Source: Mesorhizobium intechi
GTDB taxonomy: Bacteria; Pseudomonadota; Alphaproteobacteria; Rhizobiales; Rhizobiaceae
DNA: 33,609 bases
Direction: 5' to 3'
Assembly: GCF_002879535.1 (NCBI RefSeq)
Contig: NZ_PNOT02000137.1
Span: forward strand, 1-33,609
This document shows positions 16,301-23,891 of the stretch, piece by piece (the first letter of the stretch is position 1; each line of letters starts with the position of its first letter). The position numbers were made by a program, and so were the translations under genes. Below the pieces are notes generated by a model, which did no database searches, had not been told where the DNA came from, and saw only the letters and a program-made list of their open reading frames with translations.

Positions 16301-18142
16301 ATGTCCAAGTCCTCGATCCTCCGCCTGTCGCTGTTTCGCGATGTCGCCACGTTCGGCGCCGTCATCGCCCAGATCGGCGGGCGGCGGACCTGGACGGCGC
16401 TGCTGTTCCTGATCCTCGGCAGCCTGACGGAAGGCATTTCGATCCTGCTGCTTGTGCCGCTGCTGCATCTGGTCGGGCGCGCCGACCAGGATTTCGCGGT
16501 CCGCTTGCCGAACAATGATCTCGTGCGCTGGCTGGTGCCCGAGGGAACGCTGCAACTGACGACGGTTCTGTGCGCGCTGGTCGGGCTCGTTGCCGTGCAG
16601 GCGGCGTTCAACCGCTTCAAGTCGGTCTACATGGCCAGGCTTCTCTTCGACTTCATCAACCGTTTGCGCATGAACCTGTTCGAGAGCATCGGCAAGGCGC
16701 GCTGGGGCGTGTTCTCGCGCATGCGCGGCTCCGATCTCGACCATGCCCTGACCGGCGACATCGATCGCGTCCAGGGCGCCGCCTTCTCGCTTTTGATGCT
16801 GGTGCAGATCGCGGTGCTTTTGGTGGGCTATCTCGTGATCTCCATGTTCATCTCGCCGGTGATGACGGCGTTTGCGATCGTCATCGGCATCGTGATGTTC
16901 ATAGCGCTGCAGCCGTTTCGCGCGCGCGCCACCGCTTTCGGGCGTGTCCTGACCAGCAATCGCCAGGATCAGTACCGCACGGTCTCGGAGTTCCTCGGCG
17001 GCATCAAGGTGGCCAAGAGCCTGAATGTCGAGGCCAGCTATTTCGCGCAGTTGCAGCAGACGCTGGAAACGATGAAGTCCGACAACATCGACTATGTACG
17101 CAACAGTTCGATCGGCACCGCGGTGTTTCAGGTGGCAAGCGTCGTGGGTCTCAGCCTGTTCATCTATGTGGCGCTGGTCCGCTTCAACCTGTCGCTGGCC
17201 GAGATCGTCGTGCTGCTCCTCGTCTTCATGCGCATCGCGCCGCGCTTCATGGACATGCAGACCCAGGCCCAGCAGGTGCTGATCAACCTGCCCGCCTATA
17301 CGGCCATGCGCAGCCTGCAGGCCCGTTTCGACGCCGAGCGCGAACCGGGCCATGTCGGATCCGGGGATGCCGGCAAGCTGTCGCTCGATACCGGGCTGAA
17401 CATTCGCGGCGTCTCCTTCGGCTACGACGACGGCTCCAAGACGGTGGTAAGCGACATCACCTTCGGCCTGCCTGCCGGCAAGGTCACAGCCCTGATCGGC
17501 CCTTCGGGATCGGGCAAGAGCACGATCGCCGACATGCTGCTCGGCCTGCTCGAGCCGACCGCCGGCAAGATCCTGGTAGACGGCGTCGAGATCGATGCCA
17601 GCAATCGCCGGCGCTGGCGTGATCAAGTGGCCTATGTGCCGCAGGACGTGTTCCTGCTGCATGACACGATCGCGGCGAACCTGCGCCTTGCCGCCCCGCA
17701 GGCCAGCGACGACGATCTGTGGACCGCGCTGCGCGCCGCGCATGCCGGTGACTTCGTCGAACGGCTCGACCTGCAGCTCAAGACGGTGGTCGGCGACCGC
17801 GGCGTGCGGCTCTCCGGCGGCGAGCGCCAGCGCATTGCGCTGGCGCGTGCGCTGCTGCGCAAGCCGTCGCTGCTCATCCTCGATGAGGCGACCAGCGCGC
17901 TCGACTGGCAGAATCAGTCGCTGATCGCCCGGTCGATTGACGGTTTGCGCGGTGCGATGACCATCCTGACCATCGCGCACCGGCCATCGATGATCGCCTT
18001 CGCCGACTGGGTGGTGGCGATAGAAGACGGCCGTATCATGGAAGTCGGCCAGTATCAGCGGCTGAAGGCGAAGCCGGCGAGCCGGCTGTCGAGGATGCTG
18101 TCGGGAGAGCAATCGGAAACCGAGCCCGCCGATGTGGCCTGA
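16301..18142 (+). CDS. Lasso peptide D protein: ABC exporter
   Basis: A 613-aa half-transporter with a transmembrane domain (about residues 1-330, several hydrophobic helices such as LLFLILGSLTEGISILLLVP) fused to a nucleotide-binding domain. The NBD has Walker A GPSGSGKST (400-408), the signature LSGGE (504-508), the Walker B run LLILDEATSALD and the switch His in TIAHRPS. It is expected to dimerise, export the mature peptide and give self-immunity. No lasso isopeptidase or TonB receptor gene is present. ATG 16301 has GGTGAG 7 bases ahead; GTG 16289 in the same frame overlaps the kinase stop and is an alternative start. It converges on exoX with only 23 bp between stops and no visible terminator. 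Confidence 0.9.
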   Translation: MSKSSILRLSLFRDVATFGAVIAQIGGRRTWTALLFLILGSLTEGISILLLVPLLHLVGRADQDFAVRLPNNDLVRWLVPEGTLQLTTVLCALVGLVAVQAAFNRFKSVYMARLLFDFINRLRMNLFESIGKARWGVFSRMRGSDLDHALTGDIDRVQGAAFSLLMLVQIAVLLVGYLVISMFISPVMTAFAIVIGIVMFIALQPFRARATAFGRVLTSNRQDQYRTVSEFLGGIKVAKSLNVEASYFAQLQQTLETMKSDNIDYVRNSSIGTAVFQVASVVGLSLFIYVALVRFNLSLAEIVVLLLVFMRIAPRFMDMQTQAQQVLINLPAYTAMRSLQARFDAEREPGHVGSGDAGKLSLDTGLNIRGVSFGYDDGSKTVVSDITFGLPAGKVTALIGPSGSGKSTIADMLLGLLEPTAGKILVDGVEIDASNRRRWRDQVAYVPQDVFLLHDTIAANLRLAAPQASDDDLWTALRAAHAGDFVERLDLQLKTVVGDRGVRLSGGERQRIALARALLRKPSLLILDEATSALDWQNQSLIARSIDGLRGAMTILTIAHRPSMIAFADWVVAIEDGRIMEVGQYQRLKAKPASRLSRMLSGEQSETEPADVA

Positions 18143-18165
18143 GGCCGCGGATACCTTTGCAGGCG

Positions 18166-18441
18166 CTAGTGCAGGCTGCGCCGGGCGCTGCCCAGCTTCT
18201 CGCCTTCGGCCACGTCGGGCGCACTCAGCTTTCTCTCAGCTTCGCGCAGCCTGTCGGCCTGCGTCGGCGCACTCCTGGCGATCATGGCATAGACCAGGAC
18301 GAAATAGCCGGCCTGGATGATCACGGCACAGATGATGACGCGCATCAGCGTCATGCCGAGCGAAGCGCCGCCAAGCCATGACCAGGCGACGACGATTGCA
18401 AGAGCGAAAATCATCCCAACGATGAATCTTGGAAGCGACAT
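18166..18441 (-). CDS. exoX: ExoX-type exopolysaccharide production repressor
   Basis: A 91-aa inner-membrane protein of the ExoX/PsiA kind. Two hydrophobic helices are visible, FIVGMIFALAIVVAWSWLGG and TLMRVIICAVIIQAGYFVLV, then a charged cytosolic tail REAERKLSAPDVAEGEK. ExoX of Sinorhizobium (about 98 aa) lowers exopolysaccharide synthesis after translation, probably through ExoY, and is likewise encoded divergently next to exoY. The pattern of helix 2 (ICAVIIQAGYF) is what I recognise. ATG 18441 was chosen; TTG 18447 in the same frame is also possible and neither has a strong ribosome site. The lasso exporter gene ends 23 bp from its stop on the opposite strand. Confidence 0.78.
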   Translation of the reverse strand: MSLPRFIVGMIFALAIVVAWSWLGGASLGMTLMRVIICAVIIQAGYFVLVYAMIARSAPTQADRLREAERKLSAPDVAEGEKLGSARRSLH

Positions 18442-19041
18442 ACCCAACAGCCCATAAACCGGCCCGGGTTATATCAAACGATAGCCCCACCCGAGCGCCG
18501 TCCCTTGTTATGCGGGCTTGTAAAGGTGCCCGCTATCGGCCGGTTGCTTCCGGCCTTTCAACCTGTCGCTACTCTGACAGGTATAATTTGCAATTCTATT
18601 AAGGCGAGCAGAAGGCGGCAAGGGCAACCGCACATATTTTTGATTGAGCTTGCGCGATCGACTCTGTCATGCTGCGACGCACACCACCGCAATTCACTCA
18701 ACCTGAAGCAGCCGGCCCGCTTCAGTACAATTCCGAATATTATGCAGTATTTTATGTTAATATTCCGGAACCTCGCGCTTTCCTAAAGCTCTAATATGTA
18801 CCATTCTGAGCCTCCGAGAACGCCTTGCCCCAGATTCGCCTCAAAAAGGTCCGTATTTTTTTATGCCTGCCTATTTATTGTCACAAATGTGCTAAGCATC
18901 CTGAAAAATGTGCGTCGCTAGCTTATTATTTAGTCAATTCATGACGCGACTATTTCAGTGGGCCGGGAAATTGTGTGTTGCGCTGCAACATTTTTTTGGT
19001 ATCGTGTGGTGAACCATTCGTTCCACGCATGGAGTTTCCGC
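18442..19041. other. AT-rich exoX-exoY regulatory region
   Basis: 600 bp, much more AT-rich than its neighbours and with no gene that I accept. It contains a perfect inverted repeat ACCTGTC-N8-GACAGGT at 18561-18582 running into TATAAT (18582-18587), a long imperfect palindrome at 18731-18770, several T-tracts, and the strongest TGC-N3-GCA palindrome of the window at 18976-18990. Its length and structure indicate heavy transcriptional control of exoX and exoY. Confidence 0.6.
18976..19005 (+). promoter_or_regulatory. exoY operator-like palindrome overlapping a candidate promoter
   Basis: TGTTGC-GCT-GCAACA (18976-18990) is a perfect 6+3+6 palindrome followed by a T-tract. A weak promoter TTGCGC (18978-18983), N16, TATCGT (19000-19005) overlaps it 37 bp upstream of the exoY start, so a bound protein would cover the -35 element. 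Confidence 0.45.
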
Positions 19042-19719
19042 ATGAGGGATATTGCCAAGTCGGCCACGGCGGACTTTTCGCAGGCTGACACCGATTTTCC
19101 GCCGCCGATCGGCGGCCTCATCAAGCGCAGCTTCGATATTGTCGGTTCACTGGTTGGTCTGATCGCCCTCAGCCCGCTGTTCATCATGGTAGCGCTGCTG
19201 GTCAAATTTTCCGACGGCGGACCGATTTTCTACGGCCATCGGCGAATCGGGCGCGGCGGACGAATTTTTCCGTGCCTGAAGTTCCGCACCATGGTTCCGG
19301 ACGGCGACAAGGTGCTGGCCGCCTATCTCGCCACCAATACGGAGGCCAATGCGGAATGGATAGCCACCCGCAAGCTGAAGAACGACCCGCGCGTCACCCG
19401 TGTCGGCGCGGTGTTGCGCAAGCTCAGCCTCGACGAATTGCCGCAGATCATCAACATCCTGCAGGGCGACATGAGCCTTGTCGGGCCTCGCCCGGTGGTG
19501 CGCGACGAGCTGGAAATCTACGGCAGCGCCGCCGTCTACTATCTGAAGTCGCGGCCCGGCCTGACCGGCCTGTGGCAGGTCAGCGGCCGCAACGACGTCT
19601 CTTACGACAGCCGCGTCGCCTTCGACCGCCACTATGTCGAGAACTGGTCGCTGTTCGGCGACGTGCGCATCATCATCAAGACCGTGCCGGCCGTCTGGAT
19701 GTCACGCGGCTCCTACTGA
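19042..19719 (+). CDS. exoY: ExoY-type undecaprenyl-phosphate sugar-1-phosphate transferase
   Basis: A 225-aa membrane enzyme that starts repeat-unit assembly by moving a sugar-1-phosphate (galactose-1-P in succinoglycan) from a UDP-sugar to undecaprenyl phosphate. It has one membrane segment, [20 protein letters not shown] (31-50), then the bacterial sugar transferase motifs: [18 protein letters not shown] (67-84), [18 protein letters not shown] (128-145), VGPRPVV and [13 protein letters not shown]. Length equals that of Sinorhizobium ExoY (226 aa). I chose ATG 19042 because GGAG stands 7 bases ahead; the open frame runs back to 18958 across the operator. exoF follows on the same strand after 72 bp. 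Confidence 0.93.
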   Translation: MRDIAKSATADFSQADTDFPPPIGGLIKRSFDIVGSLVGLIALSPLFIMVALLVKFSDGGPIFYGHRRIGRGGRIFPCLKFRTMVPDGDKVLAAYLATNTEANAEWIATRKLKNDPRVTRVGAVLRKLSLDELPQIINILQGDMSLVGPRPVVRDELEIYGSAAVYYLKSRPGLTGLWQVSGRNDVSYDSRVAFDRHYVENWSLFGDVRIIIKTVPAVWMSRGSY

Positions 19720-19791
19720 CCGGACGCCGGCACCAGGCATCCGGCGGCAAGCTCATCGGGCGATGGGGCTAAAACGGATCGGAACGTTCAG

Positions 19792-21063
19792 TTGAAAAAA
19801 GACATGTTCGAAGCCTTTGGCAGCGGCCGCTTTTCGAGCCGCTCTCGGCTTATGGCCACCTGCCTTGCGATGTCGCTCGCTTTTCTTCCCCAGGTCGCCA
19901 TGTCAGGCGAATACCAGCTCGGCTCGCAGGACAAGCTCAACATCCGCATCGCCGAATGGCAGACCGTCGAAGGCACGTTCCGCGACTGGTCCGCGGTGAA
20001 CGGCGAATACACGGTCGGCCCGGCCGGCACGCTATCGGTGCCTTTCGTCGGCGAGTTGCCGGCCGCCGGCAGGACCACGGCGGAAGTCGCGGCGGCAATC
20101 GGCGAGGCGCTGCAGCGCAAGCTCGCCCTGTCGGACAAGCCCGAAGCCTCGGTCGAGATGGCGCAGTTCCGACCGTTCTATATTTCGGGCGAAGTGCAGA
20201 ATCCCGGCCAGTTTCCTTTCGTGCCCGAACTGACGGTGCTGAAAGCGATCAGCGTCGCCGGCGGCATCAGGCGCAGCGCCGATTACGGCCCCCAGCTCGG
20301 CAAGGACCTGGTCACCGCCAAGGGCAATTTCGATATCTCCGACGACCAGCGCGTCCGGCTGCTCGTCAGGCGCGCCCGCATCGATGCCGATCTGGCCGGC
20401 AAGGCAAGTTTCGAAGCGCCGAAAGAGGTCGAGGGCGATCCGCGGCTGCCGACCATCGTCGCCGACGAAATGACGATCCTGACAGCCGATCAGAAGGCGC
20501 TGAAGCTGAAGCTCGAGGCACTCGACGATCTCAAGAGTGTCCTTCAGGCCGAAATCGAATCGCTGCAGAAGAAGATCGTCAACCAGCAGAAGCAGGTCGA
20601 CCTGGCGCAGCAGCAGCTCACCAGCATCGGTCCGCTGGCGCAGAAGGGCCTGGTCGCCAATGCGCGCCTCCTGGATTCGCAGCAGTCCGTCACCGACCTG
20701 CAGGGGAAGATCCTCGACTACGAGACGGCCATCCTCACCGCCAAGCAGGCGATCAGCAAGGCGACGCAGGACGCCATCGATGCCCAGAACACGTTGAGCT
20801 CGAGCCTCGCCGCCGACAGGCAGCAGACCGAAGCCGACCTGAACGAGGCCGCGCTGAAGGTGAATATGCAGAAAGGCCTGATATCCCAGGCCAGCGATCC
20901 CGCAACGACGGCCGCCATCACCAACGGGCAGCAGCCTACCCTGCTTTATTCGCTGGTACGCAATGTCGACGGCAAGACCAGCGAAATCGCGGCGAAAGAA
21001 GAAACACCGGTGCTGCCCGGCGACGTGATCAAGGTCAAGCTGGCACCGCTGGCCAGCCAATAG
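19792..21063 (+). CDS. exoF: ExoF-type polysaccharide export outer-membrane/periplasmic protein
   Basis: A 423-aa protein of the Wza/ExoF polysaccharide export family. An N-terminal signal (SRLMATCLAMSLAFLPQVAM) leads to the Poly_export domain, YQLGSQDKLNIRIAEWQTVEG through VGELPAAGRTTAEVAAAIGE, then an SLBB-like segment FYISGEVQNPGQFPF. Residues about 220-360 form a long coiled coil rich in Gln/Lys/Leu/Glu, as in ExoF and unlike short Wza proteins. Its length equals that of Sinorhizobium ExoF (about 421 aa). It should form the exit path for polymer together with an ExoP co-polymerase, which is not in this window. The start is TTG 19792 with a weak GGA upstream; ATG 19804 is an alternative. 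A strong terminator follows 47 bp after the stop. Confidence 0.9.
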   Translation: MKKDMFEAFGSGRFSSRSRLMATCLAMSLAFLPQVAMSGEYQLGSQDKLNIRIAEWQTVEGTFRDWSAVNGEYTVGPAGTLSVPFVGELPAAGRTTAEVAAAIGEALQRKLALSDKPEASVEMAQFRPFYISGEVQNPGQFPFVPELTVLKAISVAGGIRRSADYGPQLGKDLVTAKGNFDISDDQRVRLLVRRARIDADLAGKASFEAPKEVEGDPRLPTIVADEMTILTADQKALKLKLEALDDLKSVLQAEIESLQKKIVNQQKQVDLAQQQLTSIGPLAQKGLVANARLLDSQQSVTDLQGKILDYETAILTAKQAISKATQDAIDAQNTLSSSLAADRQQTEADLNEAALKVNMQKGLISQASDPATTAAITNGQQPTLLYSLVRNVDGKTSEIAAKEETPVLPGDVIKVKLAPLASQ

Positions 21064-21110
21064 GCCTCGGACTTCGGCGCGATCCGCTCCATCGCACAAG
21101 GAATTCCACC

Positions 21111-21140
21111 CCCCCGCCAGGCCCGCCTGGTGGGGGTTTT
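21111..21140 (+). terminator. Rho-independent terminator of exoY-exoF
   Basis: CCCCCGCCAGG (21111-21121 with the next G) pairs with CCTGGTGGGGG (to 21136) around a 4-nt loop with one G-U pair, followed by TTTT. It is an 11-bp GC-rich stem just after exoF. Confidence 0.85.
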
Positions 21141-21169
21141 GTCATGAGCGATCCAGGCCGCGAAATGAT

Positions 21170-21270
21170 AGAGCCTTTCACCGTTTCACGGAAACGGCGA
21201 GCCGTTCTATCTCTTCGTTCTAACGCAAAGCCGGACGAGAAACCGCTCACACTTTTCCCGGCATTGCTCC
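21170..21270 (+). repeat. Dispersed rhizobial intergenic repeat, copy 1
   Basis: About 100 bp starting AGAGCC, with the palindrome CCGTTT-CACGG-AAACGG, then CTCTT-CGTTCTAACGCAA, CCGGACG and a CACACTTTTCCCGG...ATTGCTC end. It is clearly alike to copy 2 at 22827-22926 in order and sequence. The type recalls the RIME-like palindromic elements of Rhizobiales. Confidence 0.75.
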
Positions 21271-21344
21271 AGAGCGCGCCACCTCGGAAGGACGGAATGT
21301 CTCGTTACCTAGGCACTAAGCGCCTTTGGGCGAGGTGGATGGGC

Positions 21345-22658
21345 TCATGATGGATCGGCCGCGGCCGGACGGCCGACATGCCGGGGCCAGACCGGTTCGC
21401 CCCTTTCCGCATCCGCCGGCTCGAAGGCCGGCGACCAGCGCGTGCGGGTGACCGGCAGCCGTGCCAGCTTGAAGTAGCTGAAATACATCAGGAAGGAGCC
21501 CATAATGTAGGGGTTGAGGACCTCGACCTCGACGAAGGAGCGGATGAGCAGCAGCACCATCACGCCGAACAGCACCACCGATTCGGCCTGCCATGCCCTG
21601 AAAATCACCGTCGAGACATGGCCGTAGAGCGTGCGCAGCATGATCAGCGAGATCATCACCGCTCCAGTGAAGCCGAGTTCGACAAGCGCCTCGACATAGG
21701 TGTTGTGGAAATGGAAGCCCGTGCGGGTGGTGATGTAGAATTCGTTCCACAGCCGTTCGGCCTCGGCAAAGCCCTGCACCCAATAGGCGGCATAACCGAC
21801 ACCGAGGATCGGAGAGCGCTGCGCGGTGTTCCAGCCCTGCTCCCACAGATAAGTCCGCCCGGTGAGGGTCGAATCCTTGCCGAAGAGGCCAAGCACGAAG
21901 TCCATGAGCCCGAGATTGAGGGCTACAAAGGCCACCACCACGATCAGGCCGGCGCCGACCACGAAGATCACCCGGCGATAGCGCCGTGACAAAAGCTTGG
22001 TCATGGCAAGAAGCGCGATCAGCGCCAGAACCGCCGGTATCGACGCCATCGACGTGGCGGAATGCGAAATGACCAGCAAGTAGGCCGACAACAGCACGAC
22101 AGGCACGGTCAGCATGAAACTCAGCCGGCCCCGCCGCAGGAAAGCGAGGAACACCACGGAGAAATAGATGCCGAGCGAGCCGACGAAGCCGATCTGGTTC
22201 TTGGAAGCAAATGCGCCGACGAAATTGTAGGTGCCGTCAAGGACGTCCTCGGAATAGGCCCCGACCTTGAGCGAATAGAGCATGACGAAGAAGATCCCGA
22301 CCAGGGCGCCGAGCGTCAGGGTTCGCACGCTGACGGTGCGCGCCGCGACATAGGCACAGGCGATGTGGGACAGGTACTGGACCGCCGTTCTGGCGGTGAC
22401 GCCGGGCGCCTGCGACCAGAAGATGGAGAAACAGACATAGGCCGCGAACAGCAGCGGCAGCCAGGCACTGGAGAGCTGCCGCAGAAAGCGCCGGTAGTCG
22501 ACCAGGATGAGCGGAAGCCAGACGGCGTAGTAGGCCAGGATCAGCACCTGGCCGAAAATGACGGAATAGGAGAACGCCCAGATCGAGACGGCAACGGCAA
22601 AAGCGCCATAGACCGAATTCTTCTCGGGATCGACCAGCAGGGACTTTGGAATTTTCAT
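21345..22658 (-). CDS. exoQ: ExoQ-type polysaccharide polymerase (Wzy / O-antigen ligase family)
   Basis: A 437-aa polytopic membrane protein with about ten hydrophobic helices, expected to join lipid-linked repeat units into polymer in the periplasm. Family marks are the large periplasmic loop with DSTLTGRTYLWEQGW, GVGYAAYW and FHFHNTYVEALVELGF, the last being the conserved H-N-x-Y/E region of the Wzy_C/O-antigen ligase fold; GAFASKNQIG is also conserved. Its length matches Sinorhizobium ExoQ (about 434 aa). ATG 22658 is the natural start. It is encoded opposite to exoF with a terminator and a dispersed repeat between them. An operator-like TTGCACTGCAC on its own strand lies about 103 bp upstream. 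Polymerase family is secure; ExoQ orthology is inferred from the exo context. Confidence 0.87.
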   Translation of the reverse strand: MKIPKSLLVDPEKNSVYGAFAVAVSIWAFSYSVIFGQVLILAYYAVWLPLILVDYRRFLRQLSSAWLPLLFAAYVCFSIFWSQAPGVTARTAVQYLSHIACAYVAARTVSVRTLTLGALVGIFFVMLYSLKVGAYSEDVLDGTYNFVGAFASKNQIGFVGSLGIYFSVVFLAFLRRGRLSFMLTVPVVLLSAYLLVISHSATSMASIPAVLALIALLAMTKLLSRRYRRVIFVVGAGLIVVVAFVALNLGLMDFVLGLFGKDSTLTGRTYLWEQGWNTAQRSPILGVGYAAYWVQGFAEAERLWNEFYITTRTGFHFHNTYVEALVELGFTGAVMISLIMLRTLYGHVSTVIFRAWQAESVVLFGVMVLLLIRSFVEVEVLNPYIMGSFLMYFSYFKLARLPVTRTRWSPAFEPADAERGEPVWPRHVGRPAAADPS

Positions 22659-22760
22659 CTCAGAGTCCCGTCAGCCCGGCCGAAGACCAGCAAACCCGGC
22701 AGGCCGCGGGCCAGCCGGCATATCCGCAAAGAGGGGCGTGCAATAAACGGCATCTCCATT

Positions 22761-22771
22761 GTGCAGTGCAA
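22761..22771 (-). promoter_or_regulatory. Operator-like TTGC-ACT-GCAC site upstream of exoQ
   Basis: On the reverse strand it reads TTGCACTGCAC, sharing the 10-base core TTGCACTGCA with the site at 597-606 before the flippase. It stands about 103 bp from the exoQ start. Confidence 0.35.
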
Positions 22772-22826
22772 TATAACCTATCGCACCGCATGCTCAATGC
22801 CAAATCCGGTCACCTTGTCTTACATC

Positions 22827-22926
22827 AGAGCCGTTCACCGTTTCACGGAAACGGCGAACCGCCCTAACTCTTTGTTTTGACGCAATTCCGGACGGAAGAC
22901 CGTTCACACATTGCTTGGGATTGCTC
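22827..22926 (+). repeat. Dispersed rhizobial intergenic repeat, copy 2
   Basis: AGAGCCGTTCACCGTTTCAC, then GGAAACGGCGAACCG, CTTTGTTTTGACGCAATTCC, GGACGGAAGACCGTTCACAC and a TTGGGATTGCTCT end. It contains the same CCGTTT/AAACGG stem as copy 1 and the same orientation. The two copies flank the exoQ-like gene. Confidence 0.8.
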
Positions 22927-22993
22927 TGGCGAACGGGGAGCCAGCAGCCGGTGGCTCGCCCCGCGACAGCCGCCTGGATCAGCAACGAGAACG

Positions 22994-23821
22994 CTACCAC
23001 AGTGCTCCGCCGGTGATCTGGATGTTTTCCATGGTGATGCCCTTGGCCAGATCCGAGCACAGGAACACCGCCAGTGCGGCGATCTCCAGCGGCTGCACGA
23101 TGCGCTGCTGCGGGTTGCCGCTGGCGATCTCGGCCATCGCTTGCTGCGCGGTGCGTCCCTTGCCCTCGCGCTCGACGACCTGCGCCACGTTGCGGCGCAT
23201 CAGTTCGGTCTCGACCCAGGTCGGGCTGATCATGACGCAGGTGACGCCATGCGCCGCCCCCTCCAGCGCCACGCAACGGGTCAAGCCAAGCAGGCCGGCC
23301 TTGGAGGCGCAGTAGGCGGGGTTGTCCTTCCAGCCGACGGAGGCCGCGGTCGAGCCGATGTTGACGATGCGGCCCCAGCCGCGCTCGATCATGCCGGGAA
23401 GCACGGCACGGGTGGCGCGGAAGGCGCCGTTCAAATTGGTGTCGACGATCTTGTCCCACAGTGCGTCGGAATGTCCGCAGACCGGTTGCTCGGCGGTGGT
23501 GCCGGCCGCGTTTACCAGGATATCGGCACGGCCGATGGCGGCTTCGGCTTGCGCCACGAAACGGTTGGTGACCTCGCTGTCACGGACATCGAGGTGAGCA
23601 GCGTGCACCCTGGTGCCATGGGCCGACAGGGCCGACCGAACGCGCTCGATTTCGTCGACGCCGGGATAATAGGCGGCGTCAAATCCGTCGGCCCCCGCCG
23701 CCGCGATATAGGAGCCGACGGCGACGTTGGCGCCGGCTTCAGCCAAGGCCATGGCAATGGCGAAGCCCATGCCGGAAAAGCCGCCGGTGACGATTGCACC
23801 GCGCCCTGCAAGGTTTGTCAT
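22994..23821 (-). CDS. SDR-family oxidoreductase at the end of the acx operon
   Basis: A 275-aa classical short-chain dehydrogenase/reductase. The cofactor loop TGGFSGMG is at 12-19, NAAG at 104-107 and the catalytic set S157, Y170 and K174 (YCASK). It is likely NAD(P)-dependent. ATG 23821 has GGGAG 8 bases upstream. It follows acxC after 70 bp on the same strand. Because acetone carboxylase makes acetoacetate from acetone, an SDR here could oxidise a secondary alcohol to the ketone substrate or reduce acetoacetate to 3-hydroxybutyrate; this is inference from position. An unusual insertion after the second beta-strand (GSYIAAAGADGFDAAYYPGV) replaces the usual acidic cofactor-selecting residue. 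Confidence 0.82.
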   Translation of the reverse strand: MTNLAGRGAIVTGGFSGMGFAIAMALAEAGANVAVGSYIAAAGADGFDAAYYPGVDEIERVRSALSAHGTRVHAAHLDVRDSEVTNRFVAQAEAAIGRADILVNAAGTTAEQPVCGHSDALWDKIVDTNLNGAFRATRAVLPGMIERGWGRIVNIGSTAASVGWKDNPAYCASKAGLLGLTRCVALEGAAHGVTCVMISPTWVETELMRRNVAQVVEREGKGRTAQQAMAEIASGNPQQRIVQPLEIAALAVFLCSDLAKGITMENIQITGGALW

Positions 23822-23891
23822 CGCGCGCTTCTCCCTTGGTTGAGGCAGGCAATCAGGTTCCGGAGTATTTGTCGACGCGCTTCACCTTCCC

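Larger units (their letters stand above)
22659..22993. other. Intergenic region upstream of exoQ
   Basis: 335 bp without a gene. It holds the exoQ upstream region with an operator-like site (22761-22771), the second copy of the dispersed repeat (22827-22926), and a GC-rich imperfect hairpin at about 22933-22963 without a T-tract that may end the leftward acx/SDR transcript. Confidence 0.5.

Noticed and set aside
16061..18112. Long (683-codon) open frame antisense to the lasso kinase and ABC exporter
   Set aside because: It mirrors the third-codon GC bias of the exporter gene; the product is His/Gln/Arg/Asp-rich with no family resemblance, while the forward frame has all ABC motifs.
18505..18786. 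93-codon forward frame in the exoX-exoY intergenic region
   Set aside because: AT-rich, no ribosome site, no recognisable domain, and it crosses the inverted repeat at 18561-18582 and the palindrome at 18731-18770.
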